Source: Lutjanus erythropterus (taxonomy: Eukaryota > Chordata > Actinopteri > Lutjaniformes > Lutjanidae). Taken from it: a stretch of DNA of 64,000 bases. The position numbers and the translations under genes were made by a program. Positions 36,669 to 49,204 of the stretch are shown piece by piece. Under the pieces are notes generated by a model. It was not told the DNA's origin. It saw only the letters and a list, made by a program, of their open reading frames with translations, and ran no database searches. The stretch covers positions 36,727,747 through 36,791,746 of the forward strand of contig CM034606.1 in assembly GCA_020091685.1 (NCBI GenBank). Reading direction: 5' to 3'. Positions within the stretch are counted from its first letter, which is position 1. Every line of letters starts with the position of its first letter.

Positions 36669-39090
36669 TTACATTCCCTCACAAACATATAAGACAAGGA
36701 AAAGTATCTTATAAAGGGTAAATAACGTCAACGTCAGTGTATGAGCTTCAGTGTTGTTTGCAGACGTCCACAGTCTGGAATGAGATTGATAATAGGGGGG
36801 CCCAATGGATGCCGATAACAATATTAGAGAGTAAAAAAAAAATCTAATACCAACATGTCAATCAATAGCCTTTATATATGCTTATCAACCACTTATGACA
36901 AAGGTATGTAATGATGGAACTTCTGTTGCCGAAAATCATATTGGGGCTCTGAGAGAGTAAACTTTCACTGGTATTTTTTTAATAATTATAAATAACTATA
37001 AATAAAAAATATAATAGAGAAATATATATGTTAAACTCAATTTAAGAAAAGGCCTCAAATATACACAAAATGCTGGTTAAAAAACTATAAAACTATCTGC
37101 ATTACATTCTGTCAAAAAGTTTTCATTTCAGCACGCAGTGGACAACATATATGCAGATAGCGATACAGACGAACATAGCTGATTAATCTGTCTGACTCTT
37201 AATAATAATAGAAAAATATAATATTCAAATATGACAAAGCTTGAATACCCAACAGTTGGGAACTTCTAGTTACTCTACTCTGAAATTCATTTAAACTGTG
37301 TTATTTTCACTTGCCATATGTCGTTATTTATTGTGTCTTTCCTATTTAACCAATGCTTAGACCAGAGGTAGAGAGAATACAGAAAATCTGAACTCAAGTG
37401 GAAGTACTGTTGCATTATTATTTTGCATTATTACTCAAATACGAGTAAAATTACTGGTGTTAAAAAGATACTTAAGTTCAAAGTATTCTTCTCAAAAACT
37501 CATAGTATTAATTACTTTTTGATCATTAAAATTATGTAATGCATCATCAATAGCAGCATTCAAACAAATGGGTTTCTGTTTTTGCTCAGTGGTCAAGCTC
37601 ACCTTTCCAAACCTTTACCTGCCATTGCAGAGGATTTTTTCATCCATGTCATGGTTTTCTTTGGCCTGTTAAGGTCTGGATATTAATTGACATTGTAGGC
37701 CTACTCAGTAACTAATTATGATTTTAAAACTAAGTTGACTGCATGGTATAATGCATACATACATACAGTAAAATTTCAGACTTGAAAAATGAGTCATAAA
37801 GGTACTGCTACTTAGAGTGAGTGGTTTCAATTAGTTGAATTTAGACTGATTTAAAAATGTCTTGGAACCATTTAGTAGTTTTAAAGGTTCAGATTAGTTT
37901 TTTAGCTTCTCTGGGTCTTTGGTTAGCCTTTGCTGATTTGTAGGTTGTAACTATTACCGTATAATACATGCACTTTTTCAAATCTAGACCGCATGTTAGT
38001 AGTAAACCATCTTTGTCTGCCTGGGCCCCTGTTCTCAAGCTACAGACTACAGCTTATCTGGGTGTCATTGCACATCATGTCTTCAACACGTCTTACATGA
38101 CTGTGCTAGTGTTTTAATTGTTGTGTGAATAAACTTAAACAGAATTGATGCATTCTATAATTGAAAACCCAATTCCACAAAAGTTTGGGTGTAACTTTGT
38201 TGTTTTTTTATAAATATATACTTATTCTGAATTTGATACATGCAACAAGTTCCAAAAAAGTTTACAAGCTACATCAGCTTTTCTTTTAACAGTATTCAGT
38301 CAGCGTTTGAGAACTGAACACAACTTTCCCAGTCTTTCGTAATTTGGTCAAGAAATATTTTTTTAGCCTGCCTTTCAGGGCTTCCAAGGTTAACAACCTA
38401 TAACTATAACACATGAGGAGGTAGGAATAAGTTGAAGTGAATTTGTTTCTTAATTTTTTAGATACATCTAATTTGAAACAGTCCAAATCTCTGTCACTCT
38501 ACAGACACCCACAGTGGACAGTATACTATATAGCTGTCTTGCAAGTCTTATCAGCGTTGTGCAAATTGTTTCAACATGTGCAAACATCAGTCTTTAATCT
38601 TTCCTGTATATCTGTAACTCCCATTACGTCCAAGAGCTAGGAAAATAAATGGTTAAATACAAAGGTTTAGGTCTTTGTTTGAGCACTCAGCTCTGGAGGC
38701 AAATGTCAGCTCACAGCTGAGAAAAAGAGAGCTATTGTTATTTTGTAGAGCAAACATCTGCTTCATGTAGAATAAAAAAAATTAAACTATCAAACGGCTT
38801 TGAAAAAAATGGGGTCAGCCTCAGATAAAAATGCTTTGACCGACTGTACGTTAAAAAAGATAAAGATGATTCTTGCCTCAGTGGTACGACAAATATACTG
38901 AACCACGCTGTCTGCTGGTAAAGTGATAAAGAGCTTCCTTTTTGGTTTCACTGTGCATACACTGTTTGTCTGACCTTCAAATGTCATCGTCATGATGTTA
39001 CAACATGAAAGGGTGCCAAATTTTGTAAATGTTCACACTAAACTGTTGTGTGTTTTACTGTGGCTATAAAATAAATGTACTGCATAATGA
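36669..39090. other. non-coding stretch with repeat scraps
   Basis: Includes a scrap of the ACTTTTACTT-type repeat at 37365-37500 and a piece starting AAAACCCAATTCCACAAAAG (38164-38260) that resembles a common fish element. A (TACA)-like CATACATACATACA lies at ~37750. No coding frame with motifs. Confidence 0.4.
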
Positions 39091-39094
39091 CATA

Positions 39095-39412
39095 TTTGAA
39101 AACACTGCAGAGTGTAACATCGTGCTGTTTACAGACAGTCTGCTGTCATTAGTTTGACAAAGAGACAGAGAGGGTCGACCCGCGCGAGTTTGATTATGTT
39201 AGTAGAAATAACGAACACAAATCTTGCGAGAGTTGTACAAATAAAGAGTTACCTTCTAGACACAACTGAAAAAGATGCACAGCTCAAAAAATAGAAGATC
39301 ATGTCATGGTGCCGATGTTTTTAATGTGGTGGGCCGCCATAAATAAAACACTATTCACTGATCCACAGAGAGTCACTGAAACACTGATCACTGACCTGCT
39401 GTGATGGAAAAA
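39095..39412 (+). repeat. second copy of an internal segment of the 35137 hAT element
   Basis: AACACTGCAGAGTGTAACATC through CTGACCTGCTGTGATGG matches 35921-36253 closely. Differences are a short deletion at the GGGTCG junction (~39176) and scattered substitutions. No termini are attached. Confidence 0.85.
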
Positions 39413-40000
39413 ATATTCTTCTTATTCTTTATTTAAGTAAAAACACTAATACCACGATGTAAAAATACCTCATTACAATTTAAAAATCTTGTATGTTATT
39501 GTTTCCTTTTTTGAAAAACCAACATTTTTATTGCTGTTGTTGTAACTTTAATGGTATTCTTATTGGTATTTTTTGATGACTAAATACAGACCTGCAAACT
39601 CATAAGAGGAGAAAAAGGTGGCATGTTGGTAAACCAGTCCCCTGTCCTCTGGGGGTCTGGGAGCGTCCTGCTCCAGAAGAAAAATGTTGTGATTTTAACA
39701 TGTGAACAAAACATTCTGGTGACTGTTTCAGTTAAAAGAGTTAGTAACATCTTCTGTTTGTGGTTTCTGCAGACATTACTACCTTTACTGTTACCTTTGT
39801 GCTTGAAAAAAAAAGTAGAAAGTAAAGTAAAAACAGTAAAAGTAAATGTACAGTAAAAGTAAAGTTACTTTACGGAGTATTTTTACTTTAGTAATTTACC
39901 AATTTACCATTGTTCTTAAATAAAGCAAAAGTAATGTGATAGAAAAACAGAACGTGTAGAACACGCAATATTTCTCATCTGATTACCCGATAAATCGGCA
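39413..40000. repeat. ACTTTTACTT-type repeat remnants
   Basis: TAAAAACACTAATACCACGATG and GTAAAGTAAAAACAGTAAAAG, then TTACTTTACGGAGTATTTTTAC, are related to 53660-54300 and 54816-55190. Confidence 0.45.
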
Positions 40001-40457
40001 GAATAATCGATAGATTATGCTTTAATTTTACTGGTTCGGCTATATGGCACCCCAGTTTTACAGACATCTTTATTTTGTACAGATCCTTGCAAAAATCATA
40101 CCATAATGATATGTTTTAAATGAAAACAAGAATAAAGATGTAAATATTAGTATTCCATCTAATAGTGCAAATCAAGTTTATCTTTATTTGTTGCCTAATT
40201 TGGACATCATTTTCAATTTTCCATTCAGGGTTTCTGCATTGTGATTGGGAGTTTGCCATGGTGAACTGACGGCAAGGAAAGAGCCAGGACATCAGCACTG
40301 CAGCAACTCCACAGCCTCTTTGAACCAGAAAAAAAATGTTTGTTTGTTTTAGACCATCACAGGATTATGGTTAAGAACTCCTTTAACTACTTAAATATGA
40401 GGATTGTTCTAAATAGTCTGTCAGTCCTTTCAGTTATGTTAATTTTGACAAGGAAGA

Positions 40458-40571
40458 ACACCTGCACACTGTCCTTGTGTCCTTTTACCTGCAATAAGCT
40501 TTATTCAAACTAAACAAACTCAGTAACTTTAAATAAAGTTTATTTCAAGTAAAAGTGCAGTGTGCAGGAGG
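40458..40571. repeat. short foldback around CCTGCACACTG
   Basis: CCTGCACACTG (40461-40471) and its perfect reverse complement CAGTGTGCAGG (40558-40568) enclose 86 bp. Could be a MITE end pair or a cruciform-forming palindrome. Confidence 0.5.
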
Positions 40572-42030
40572 TCTCTCTTCTCTTGCTGATTCTCTTGCCT
40601 TCTATTTCCTCCTACGTCCCTGTCTACTAGAAACTGAAAGTATCCCTGAGCCTTTACAGTCAAGTTAAGTTACATTTACAACATTCATTTTAGCAAGACT
40701 GTAAAATCATTCTTGGCTTCGTAGTTTGATAGTTCAAAGTCCACTTACTTGCTCATATGTCAACAGTTGCAGCTCCATGACAACTGAGAAGACTTCATCT
40801 GCTGATGAAGACCCGCATAAGATTAAAATCTCAGGAGGAAGCTTGTAAGCAAACCTCGAGTTGGGACTGTTCTGAGAGACTACTATTTCCAAAGTCAAGA
40901 ACTGATTTGATACCTAACTTTTAACCAAACACATTCTAAAAGTTCTCTGGATGAAGCAATAATTATTCAGCTCACATCTCAACAGATTGCTGTGACGTGG
41001 TGGAAGCAAACCAAAGCTAGAGCAGTTGTTTTTTTTTTTATTGTAAAATTATATTATTCCTAAAACATCCTCCACCATGACTCAAACTAATGACCAAGGA
41101 AAGCTTCCTTCACACATTTTTATTAACTCCACCAAGGAGGTTATGTTTCGGGCTATATGGCACATGAACTTATATTTATATAGCACTCATCTGGCCTTCT
41201 GACCGCTTGTTTGTTTATTTGCTTATTTGTATTTGGAACCTTGATGGATGGGTGTAACATAGACCAAGGAAGAACCCATTCAGTTTTAGAGCAGATCTGA
41301 ATCACAGGGCAGACACATGAATTATTTTTCACTTTTGTTAACATTGCAAGATGTTGCAGTTGTAACAGCAGTGTCTACAGCAAAATTCAAACTCAATTCA
41401 TCATGCACAGGCAAACCCATCATAATTAAAGTGAAAGGTGTGCCGCAACTAAACATAACAGCCACCTCAAACATCACTGTAGAAACACATGCAGCAGGTG
41501 TGTAAGAAATAATTCATGTCTAAATAAACTGTATTTTCAAGTCAATATTTAACCAAAATAAGTAAATATTGTGAGCTAGCATGACAAGTGCACAATTACT
41601 AATCATCTCTTACAATATATTATCTTTAACTATTAGAGATGTATCTATCCACTTTTTTCCCAGTCTGACTCTGATATCTGCTGATAGCCAGTATAACAAC
41701 CTTCACCCTCAGAATGTTGGCTTTACACACATTACAAGTTGCTGTCCTGCTTTTCTAAGTTTTGAGACAAACAGAACATGTTGAGTTTTTATTAGCTCAC
41801 TCAGTTGCAGACTGTCTCATGTTATGTCACAGCGGGTTCATGGTCCAGTGCAAGCGCCACCTCTACCTCACAGAATTCTGGGAAACAATATGGGAACTAC
41901 TTTGTACAACTAATTAGGGTAATTCATTCATTTCTGCTCCAACATTTAGGCTATGGGCTTGACACTGACTTAATTCCTTAAAACTATTATGGAATCTGGA
42001 TCTGTACATGGATTGTCAACGTCTGTCTGA
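40572..42030. other. non-coding stretch, no feature recognised
   Basis: No repeat shared inside the window. A (TTTG)/(TTTA) patch at ~41205-41235. No coding signal. Confidence 0.4.
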
Positions 42031-42034
42031 TTAT

Positions 42035-42210
42035 CACTGCAACTAACAATTATTTCATTGTTGATTAATTGGACTATTATTTTCTCAAATAGTTGTTTGG
42101 TCCAGAAAATGTCAGAAAATGATGAAGAATGTTGATCACTGTTTCCCAAAGCCCAAATATTCACATTTAAGAATCAGAAAATTTAAAAAAATACTTTAAA
42201 ATATTTAATC
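42035..42210 (+). repeat. AATTAATC-type repeat, truncated
   Basis: ACTGCAACTAACAATTATTTC and GTCCAGAAAATGTCAGAAAAT, then GATCACTGTTTCCCAAAGCCC. Confidence 0.65.
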
Positions 42211-43090
42211 AATTATCAAAACCAAATCAAAAGATGAGTGAAATAAATATCAACACTGAATACTGATATTGTATTGGTCCCAACTTAAAAATCATTCAGT
42301 CTGACTTTATTGATGATTAAGCATGAGGATTGTCTTCTTTAGGTCAGCAGTGCTTTGTCTTGCTTGTAGATTGTCACTGAAGACCTTTGTGGAGGTCTGC
42401 ACTCTCCAAGTTTCCCTCTAGTTTGTATAGTATTCTTTTTCAGTCCTTAACTGATGCTTAGCAAAACAGCTGCAGAAATTAGCAGCCTTAATCAGTCAAT
42501 GAAGCTACTACATGCACAAGCTGTTTCCCAGGCTCCAGCAAGCCACTGCAAGTCCAGTTTCCAAATGCGTACACAACCAAAACAGGGAGCTGGAATAATG
42601 ACGGGGCCAACGTTAAACCATCACAGATTTGGCTTTAAACAGAGTATTCCCCCCATAGCTGGAGTTGTGACTCTACACGGGTGCTGTAATGCCTGGATTA
42701 CCTCCAGTGGGCCACGATCCCAGCCCTCCCCTCCACAGAACTACCATCTGTGCCACTCAGCAAATCCCAAGGTCCAGCTTTCATTCTCTGAGGCTGCTCC
42801 TCATTACATCATCTCATCACACTCACTCACTCTGCGTGATCGTGGGTGATACACACTCACACACGTTTAGACTTCTTCTGTTTGCTGCAGTGCTCTCCCA
42901 CATAATTCAGATGGCTGTGCGTGTGTAGCAGTATGAAAGTGTTGAGCATTTAATGCTTTTTTTAACAGTTGGATAGCTATCTCACATCAGCATTTCTGAA
43001 GGGAATTTTACAGGCTATTGTACTCCAGGGCCCAAATTTCTGGATCCTGATCTCCAGAAGGTCAACAGAAAACCTTCTCAGCCTCTCCTG
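42211..43090. other. non-coding stretch with a 131-codon frame of no known family
   Basis: The 42454-42849 frame has Ser/Gln/His-rich composition and no motif or splice support. I consider it chance. Confidence 0.35.
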
Positions 43091-43560
43091 ACTTACGCTG
43101 TTGTACTGATGTCTGAACATTTTCGGTCATCCAGGTCGTGGTATTCACTCAGAGCTGTCATAGGCAACTGGACTTGCTAGAGTTTTCTTGCGTTTCACCT
43201 CTTATTCAAGTGGCGTCTTCAGTTCTAACTGACTGATGGGGAATTCCTGGTATTTAACCTCTGGTGGGGTCATTAAACCCCCAAGACCCACATGAGTAGT
43301 GGGGCTTTTCCACCAGCGTTTTTAGCCACTCCAAATCAAACCATGCGGTGCCAACGTGCATTTCCATTACCACTCTTATTGTCCTGAGCCGCACTGAGCC
43401 ACACCCAAGATGGACCTACTCTAGAGTGGGGCCAAAGCGAGCCTGACCAGCCTCAAAGCAGGCTGCAGTGACATCTTGCCGACCACAGCCAACCTGTGAC
43501 AAGCCTCCTCTTCCCCTTCAAGCAAGTGAGTGTTGTGACACTCAGCTCATGTGTGTGTAG
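43091..43560. repeat. two adjacent interspersed repeats
   Basis: 43095-43290 (TCTGAACATTTTCGGTCATCC ... TTCACCTCTTATTCAAGTGGC ... GGGGAATTCCTGGTATTTAACC) and 43300-43500 (GGGGCTTTTCCACCAGCG ... CCGCACTGAGCCACACCC) have the look of two fish interspersed elements. Class uncertain. Confidence 0.4.
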
Positions 43561-43999
43561 GAGAAAAGAGAGAAAGACTTTTGTTAAAGTCTCTCTATGT
43601 TCAGCTCTCAGTACTTTTGTAGCTTCTACCTGAATCTTTGTTTTGAAATGTAGTTTCTCTCCTGTGTCGCTGTTTGTTACTATTTTACCGTTTCATATTT
43701 GCTTTCAGCTGTGTCGAGGTTGTGTTAAGTTACTGCTGATGAACCCCCTTCAGTTGCTTACATTAACTTGCCAAACAGCAACTTTCTTGACTTATAAAAT
43801 TATCTTCTAAGTTGACAAACATCACAATTCATGCCACAAACAAGATCAAAAAATTATTTGTTTCTCACCATCGACCACTGTTCTTACTTTTTTCCGAAGT
43901 AAAAACAAGTATTAAAAACGGTAGGGTAGAGAGATCTTATCCACTTTACATTGAGTCAACTCTCTAAACCAGTCAGAGTTTGGGTCAGTTATTTAGGTT

Positions 44000-44890
44000 C
44001 CCAAAAAATATAAGATTATGGAAGAAATTCTGCAAATTTAAAGGGATGGCCACCCAAAAATGGAAATTCAGTCATTATCTACTCTATACTGGTCGCCTGG
44101 TGTAATCCAGATCTCCTTGAGTCCTGATGTGTTATTTGCACACCGTCACACCACACACACACCCAGTTCAGGCAGTGTGCATGTGCACATGAACGTGGCT
44201 CCAAGCTAAGGATCTACAGTGAAGATTTAGGCTAAAAACATGGTGTAAATAACATTTTTAATCAACTTGGCATGATGGGGCTTTAGAAGACTTACAGTAT
44301 GCAGGCATTTATTTTATGTTTTGTTGTTGTTTTCTCTGTTTAAAAACTGGTCACCATTCACGTTAACTGTTTGTGAGATTCTGCAACACTGTTTTCCTGT
44401 GAAACTCCAGCAGTGTTTTGTGGACTAAAAACCTAAACCTGACCTTCAGTTGGCATGAGGGGGAGTAGATAATGACTGAATTTTCATTTTTGGTATCTAC
44501 TATCCCTTTAAGGTATATATCTGCAGTGCACTTTTATAAAGCATATAAAGTTTGCATATTGTTTTACTGATGAGAGGACAAAAGTGAGAGCCTGTGGCCT
44601 AAACGCACTTATTTTGTCTCATTTATGAAGCAGGCTAAAATGTTCCACATTGTTTTTCAGATGAGAGGAAATAAAACAATGAGACCCGCTGTTAGCTCAG
44701 CATTAAATGCATTTATTTCTCATTGATAAAATATTTAACATATTTAAGGTAAAGCGGAAAAGGCAGTAAAAAGGTCAGGAACTTTGATTTATGCACAAAG
44801 TAAATTGATATGGCCTGTTGTTACTGAGTTGCGATGGTTTGTCATTGTAAAGCCAGTCCCCAGGAGAAAAGCTTGGGAAACACTGCTCTA
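44000..44890 (+). repeat. R60-family repeat split by a MITE
   Basis: GGAAGAAATTCTGCAAATTTA (44020-44041) and, after the insertion, TTTTACTGATGAGAGGACAAAAG ... TTTTGTCTCATTTATGAAGC (each in part) match 60850-61040 continuously. The MITE at 44042-44507 therefore landed inside it. Confidence 0.7.
44042..44507. mobile_element. TTAA-flanked foldback MITE, third copy
   Basis: TTAA at 44038-44041 and 44508-44511. Ends AGGGATGGCCACCC and CTATCCCT. The left arm is shortened relative to the 8100 copy. Confidence 0.8.
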
Positions 44891-46260
44891 AACTTCTAAA
44901 CTGGAACAGAACAAGTGTGTGACAAACAGAGCAAGAAGCATTGCACACTGCCCTGTGAGTGAGAACTAAGAGGAAATGACATCATCAGGCAGTCTTTCTC
45001 CTGATAACTGAGACTTCAGTCAATAATCAGAACCCACATTGTTGTTGCCATGCTGCTGTGGGAAGACCCCCGCCCCAGTGTGTGTCAGACATGCTGAATT
45101 ACAAGATACCTCTACTGTGTCACTCTAGTCAATGGAATTTCAGCCGTCTGTCACCAGTATGAGCACGTCCCCCACCCTGCTGAGTGCTGCTGACTTTCAT
45201 CTGACAGGACTTTTTTTAATTTGATAAGTAACCACACTGAAATAAGGACCTAATAACAAAAGTTGGCATTAAGTTTTACTTTCTACACATACTCTTTTTA
45301 CTTCCTTTTTTCTCCCTCTTTCTGTTTCTCTCACTTCTGTAAACTCATTTCCTACTTTCAACCAGATACAGACAGAGCCTGTCCAAAGAATTTGGCCCCT
45401 TTCTCATGTTTCAGCACTGCATCTTTAAATCTTAGTGGATGTAATTAGGCTTTTTTATTCGGATCAACAAAAGTCTAAAAGACATATTTGTCTTTGACAT
45501 ATTTGTCTAGATTTTAAGTACAAATGTGAACCAAAATTATTCATAGCATTTTGCTTCCATTCACCTTTCTTCAGTGAAACATCTAAATGATCCCCAGAGT
45601 CACACAAACAGTTAAATGTTGATCACCAGGCTACATGTGGAAGGTACAACAGCTGAATTACAAACCAGGGGAAGGATACAAGGTAAGTCCCAAAGCACTG
45701 TATGCTTTACTGTGGTCAGTCATCAGAGAAAGAGAAAGAGTACAGCACTGCTATAAATAAGCCTTCATCAAACACTGACTGTCTATGTGAGAAGAGAGCC
45801 ACTGAGGTGAGCCACCCAGTTGCCTGTTGCCCTAAGGAGCTACAGGAATCCATGGCTGGAATAGGACAAAGTGAGCATATACCAGCTGTTGGCTGCATGC
45901 TTCATCATTCCTAACTTCACAGCAGTGAGGAGAAAGCGAAAGCCACTGTTGAAAAAAATCTCACATGACATCTGGACTAGTGTTTGCTAGAAGGCATGTG
46001 GAAAACTCTGAACAAAGTAGAAGTACAGTCTGCAGAGACCAAATTATAAATGCAGTTTGATGGAAGTCAAACACCATACACCAACAGAAATGCCCCATAA
46101 TAGAACTGAAACATCGACCACAGTACAGGAAATGGACATTCCTAACCAGGAGAATTTTTCTACAAATTTGTACCAAAAAAGCATTTGTGGACAGTGAAGT
46201 GAGATATCAAGAAAGAAGAAATGAAATGGATATAAATTCACAAGTATGCTGTCATTGGTG
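44891..46260. other. non-coding stretch, no feature recognised
   Basis: Pyrimidine-rich patch at 45290-45350. Open frames at 45263-46241 on both strands carry no motif. Confidence 0.4.
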
Positions 46261-46269
46261 TATAATCAC

Positions 46270-46500
46270 AGCGGGTCCTCCTCCATGGAATCCGCCATGA
46301 TGCACTGCCATGTCTCTACAGTAGCCCAGAACAGACCAATCATACGCTGGCCTGTTTACTTTTTTCATGACTTTTGCTGCAACCACTGGTTCTCTTACAC
46401 GCTTGGAAGGGGACAGTGAGGCACACTAGTTGCGACGTGCAAGGCTAACACCACCATACGACACTAAATCCTATTCACTGGTCCTTTAAGCTGATTCTAG
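46270..46500 (+). repeat. interspersed repeat CATGTCTCTACAGTAGCCC ... GGTCCTTTAA
   Basis: Compact unit with TCTTACACGCTTGGAAGGGG and ACTAAATCCTATTCACTGGTC. I recognise it as a common fish repeat; no duplication read. Confidence 0.5.
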
Positions 46501-47239
46501 TATATCACTGTGATGTAACCTTTCTCAGTGAATGGATGGAGGACTGGAAGGTGGAATTCACCACCTGCAGCTCAAAACATCCAGCACAGGATTGCACATA
46601 TAGTGGTGAATGGTACCACCAATGGCCCAAAGTTCACAAACCTAACAATGGAATTTTCACCACAATATCACCCAATACAATCAACCTTTTTTTAAAAAAG
46701 CCCTGATCATTTTGTAAGTCTCAATAGAGATATGCAGCACGATTTATGATTTATGATTAATGAAAACAAACTTCATGTCTAAAAAATGACTAGCAGCTGC
46801 AAGTGGGAGGGAAGGAATCTAAAATCTTCTGACTCATGGAGTGGGAGATTTTATTTTAGATTATGGTGGAGAGTTTGGTTCCCCCAAAACATAGGATATC
46901 AAGTCATCAAGTCTTGAAAATAACTTTTGACTTCTTTTCTTTTTTCATTCTTATTAGAAACTAATATTTGCTCAGCTGCTACCACTGCTCTTACCATATG
47001 CCCACTCTTCACCAGTGGAAGAAAAGTGTGAAATGTGAAAACTTCAAAAAAAAAAATCTAAGCACATGTAGCCTGTGATTGCAATGAATCCACTTTTTGT
47101 TTGTTAGATGCATTTACAATTGTGACCTCTTGCTTGTTCCTTTTCCTCAATCGATCAGGCAGTAAAATACTATTATTAATTTGTCATGCTATTGTTATTA
47201 CCAGTGGTATGGTTTTAAAGGAAAGTAGTTTGTAATTTG

Positions 47240-48010
47240 CGGTTTCCCACCGTTACGGTAAACAAACCACCAACAAACAAACAAAAATTGTAAACGGACG
47301 ACCGGAGGTTCTCCAACTGTTCGCAAAAATATTGGCGTTTTTTAAACGAAGCACAGGTAGCACAGCACAGGTAGCTCTGTGGCCAGTGTTAGCCAAAATG
47401 AGAGCATCTCTCCCAGCCCCGACCACAGCGCTTGCCGATCTCCTGCCCCTGTTAACGTCGCCACGACTAGACCCAAACACACCTGTTCAGCCCTCCAACC
47501 GAAGCACACAGTAAAAAGCTGCAGACGGGTCACCACTGTCAGTCTGGCTTTGATCCAGCATGACTGTCAGACTGTAGATACTCCGCATGGCTGTACAAGA
47601 GTGAACTTGGTGAGTGAATTGATGGATGGATGGATGGATGGATGGATGGATGGATGGATGGATGGCAGCACGGCGCCAAGATTTTAATTTTGGGTGGGCC
47701 ACGGTAACTTCGGATGGGCCTTTTAATTACAAAAGTTAACAGTGTTTCCAACTGGTAATCTCACTTTAAACTTTAAGTTTATATTTATTTCAAATGGCAA
47801 GGATATCTCCTTATCTATGTTTTCACTATGGATCATGTAGATCAGTATATCAGTTCATTAAGAAAACTGTCATTTTATTCCTTTTAATGCATTTTCATTT
47901 GATCTGGCTGGATTACTCTTTAAATTGATTGTAAGGAGAGAGAGAAGCGATCAGAATAATGGGTGAGCTACAATGACTTTTAACAGGAGAGAGAGCGCAC
48001 AAGAGGGTTC
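47240..48010. mobile_element. second copy of the interior of the 6134-7731 element
   Basis: CCGTTACGGTAAACAAACC... parallels 6464-7295: GTAAACGGACGACCGGAGG, CTCTGTGGCCAGTGTTAGCC, the GGAT tract at 47621-47664, GGGTGGGCCACGGTAACTTCG and GGATTACTCTTTAAATTGATTG. Termini are lost, and the GAGCAG...CTTCCAGTTGATT segment of the first copy is deleted. Confidence 0.8.
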
Positions 48011-48147
48011 CACGCTCATTCCGACTCCAGTGACTATAGTCACACGGCAGCCATTGAACTATTTGCACCTGGGCCCCTACTTTAGCTCTAAAGAGTGGCA
48101 GATCTGTAGAAGTGGGAAGTCGTGATGAATGAACGTGTTATACAGAG

Positions 48148-48350
48148 CAACGTTTCTCAATCCCGGTCCTCAGGGACCACTGCCCTGCATGTTTTTGGTG
48201 TTTCCCTGCTCCAACACACTTGATTCAAATGATCAGGCTTCTGCAGAGGCTTGGTGATGAGCTGATCATTTGAATCAGTCATGTCGGAGCAGGGAAACAT
48301 CTAAAACATGCAGGGTAGTGGTCCCTCAGGTCCAGGATTGAGAAACGCTT
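48148..48350. mobile_element. 203-bp foldback hAT-type MITE
   Basis: Nearly perfect palindrome: GTTTCTCAATCCCGGTCC, CCTGCATGTTTT, TTTCCCTGCTCC and TGATTCAAATGATCAG each recur inverted. Flanks are TTATACAGAG at 48138-48147 and 48349-48358, which contain the 8-bp duplication ATACAGAG. Confidence 0.88.
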
Positions 48351-48359
48351 ATACAGAGG

Positions 48360-49204
48360 ATTCTGCCCAGGAGTCAGGATGGAAACTAGAATTTTTAGAA
48401 TTAGTTGATTTATTTTCAGTTTCTTTGTGTGTTTGTTTGTTTTTTATTGTTGTTTTCAGTTTTTCAGTTGCAGTTTGGTTAGTTTTAGGCACCACAACAA
48501 CTTAGTTAGCTTTAGGAAAATATCATGTTTGTCTCTGCCATGTGGATGTAAATAGCCACACTGTCTGTTTACTAGGGCTAAATGATTTTGAAGAAAAATC
48601 TCATTTCAATTATTTAGACTGATTTTACAATTGTGATATGATTATATTAGAGGAAAGGATCATTTTTACATCATTATTCTCATTTTCATTGAAAAACACA
48701 TTAAAATGTATATGGTGTGTTATTTTTTCCAGGGATGTATACTAAACAAAGATGTTTTCTTTAGTCTAGAAAATGACTGGTTGGTCAGGACACCCCTGCA
48801 GCACCACAATATTTAATTTAAAATGGTATTTTGACACACATTCCTTCTTTAACAACTATTTTGTAGCCTGTGATTTTAAAATTGCAGTAAACTACATTGC
48901 GATTTCAATAAAATTTTGAATATCGATTGATTGTTCAGCCCTACTATTAACACCCTGGATGCAAATAGCATTGTTGGCTACAGACACTTGACTGCTTGTC
49001 TCTGCCATGCAAGGCTGTTTACACCCGGGTATAAATAGCCACACTGGCTATTCCACTCTGGGTGCGAACAGCATTCCATCCTGGGTGCAAATAGCATAGT
49101 TGGCTACAGACACCTGGTTGCTTACAGTATCTGTCAATTCTTTGAAGTAACAGTGTGTTTAGACATCACCACATGATTCTGATGACTACTTTAGTTTAAT
49201 AGTT
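48360..49204. other. pdzd8: non-coding stretch of intron 1 near exon 1
   Basis: Contains a TAGGGCTAAATGATTTTGAAG ... GTTCAGCCCTA element (48572-48944), a diverged relative of the outer hAT at 29809. After it come three copies of GGGTGCGAACAGCAT-like phrases (48958-49110: GGATGCAAATAGCATTGTTGG, GGGTGCAAATAGCATAGTTGG), a short irregular tandem repeat. Confidence 0.5.

Noticed and set aside
42454..42849. 131-codon frame in intron 1
   Set aside because: Low-information composition and no homologous motif; likely chance.
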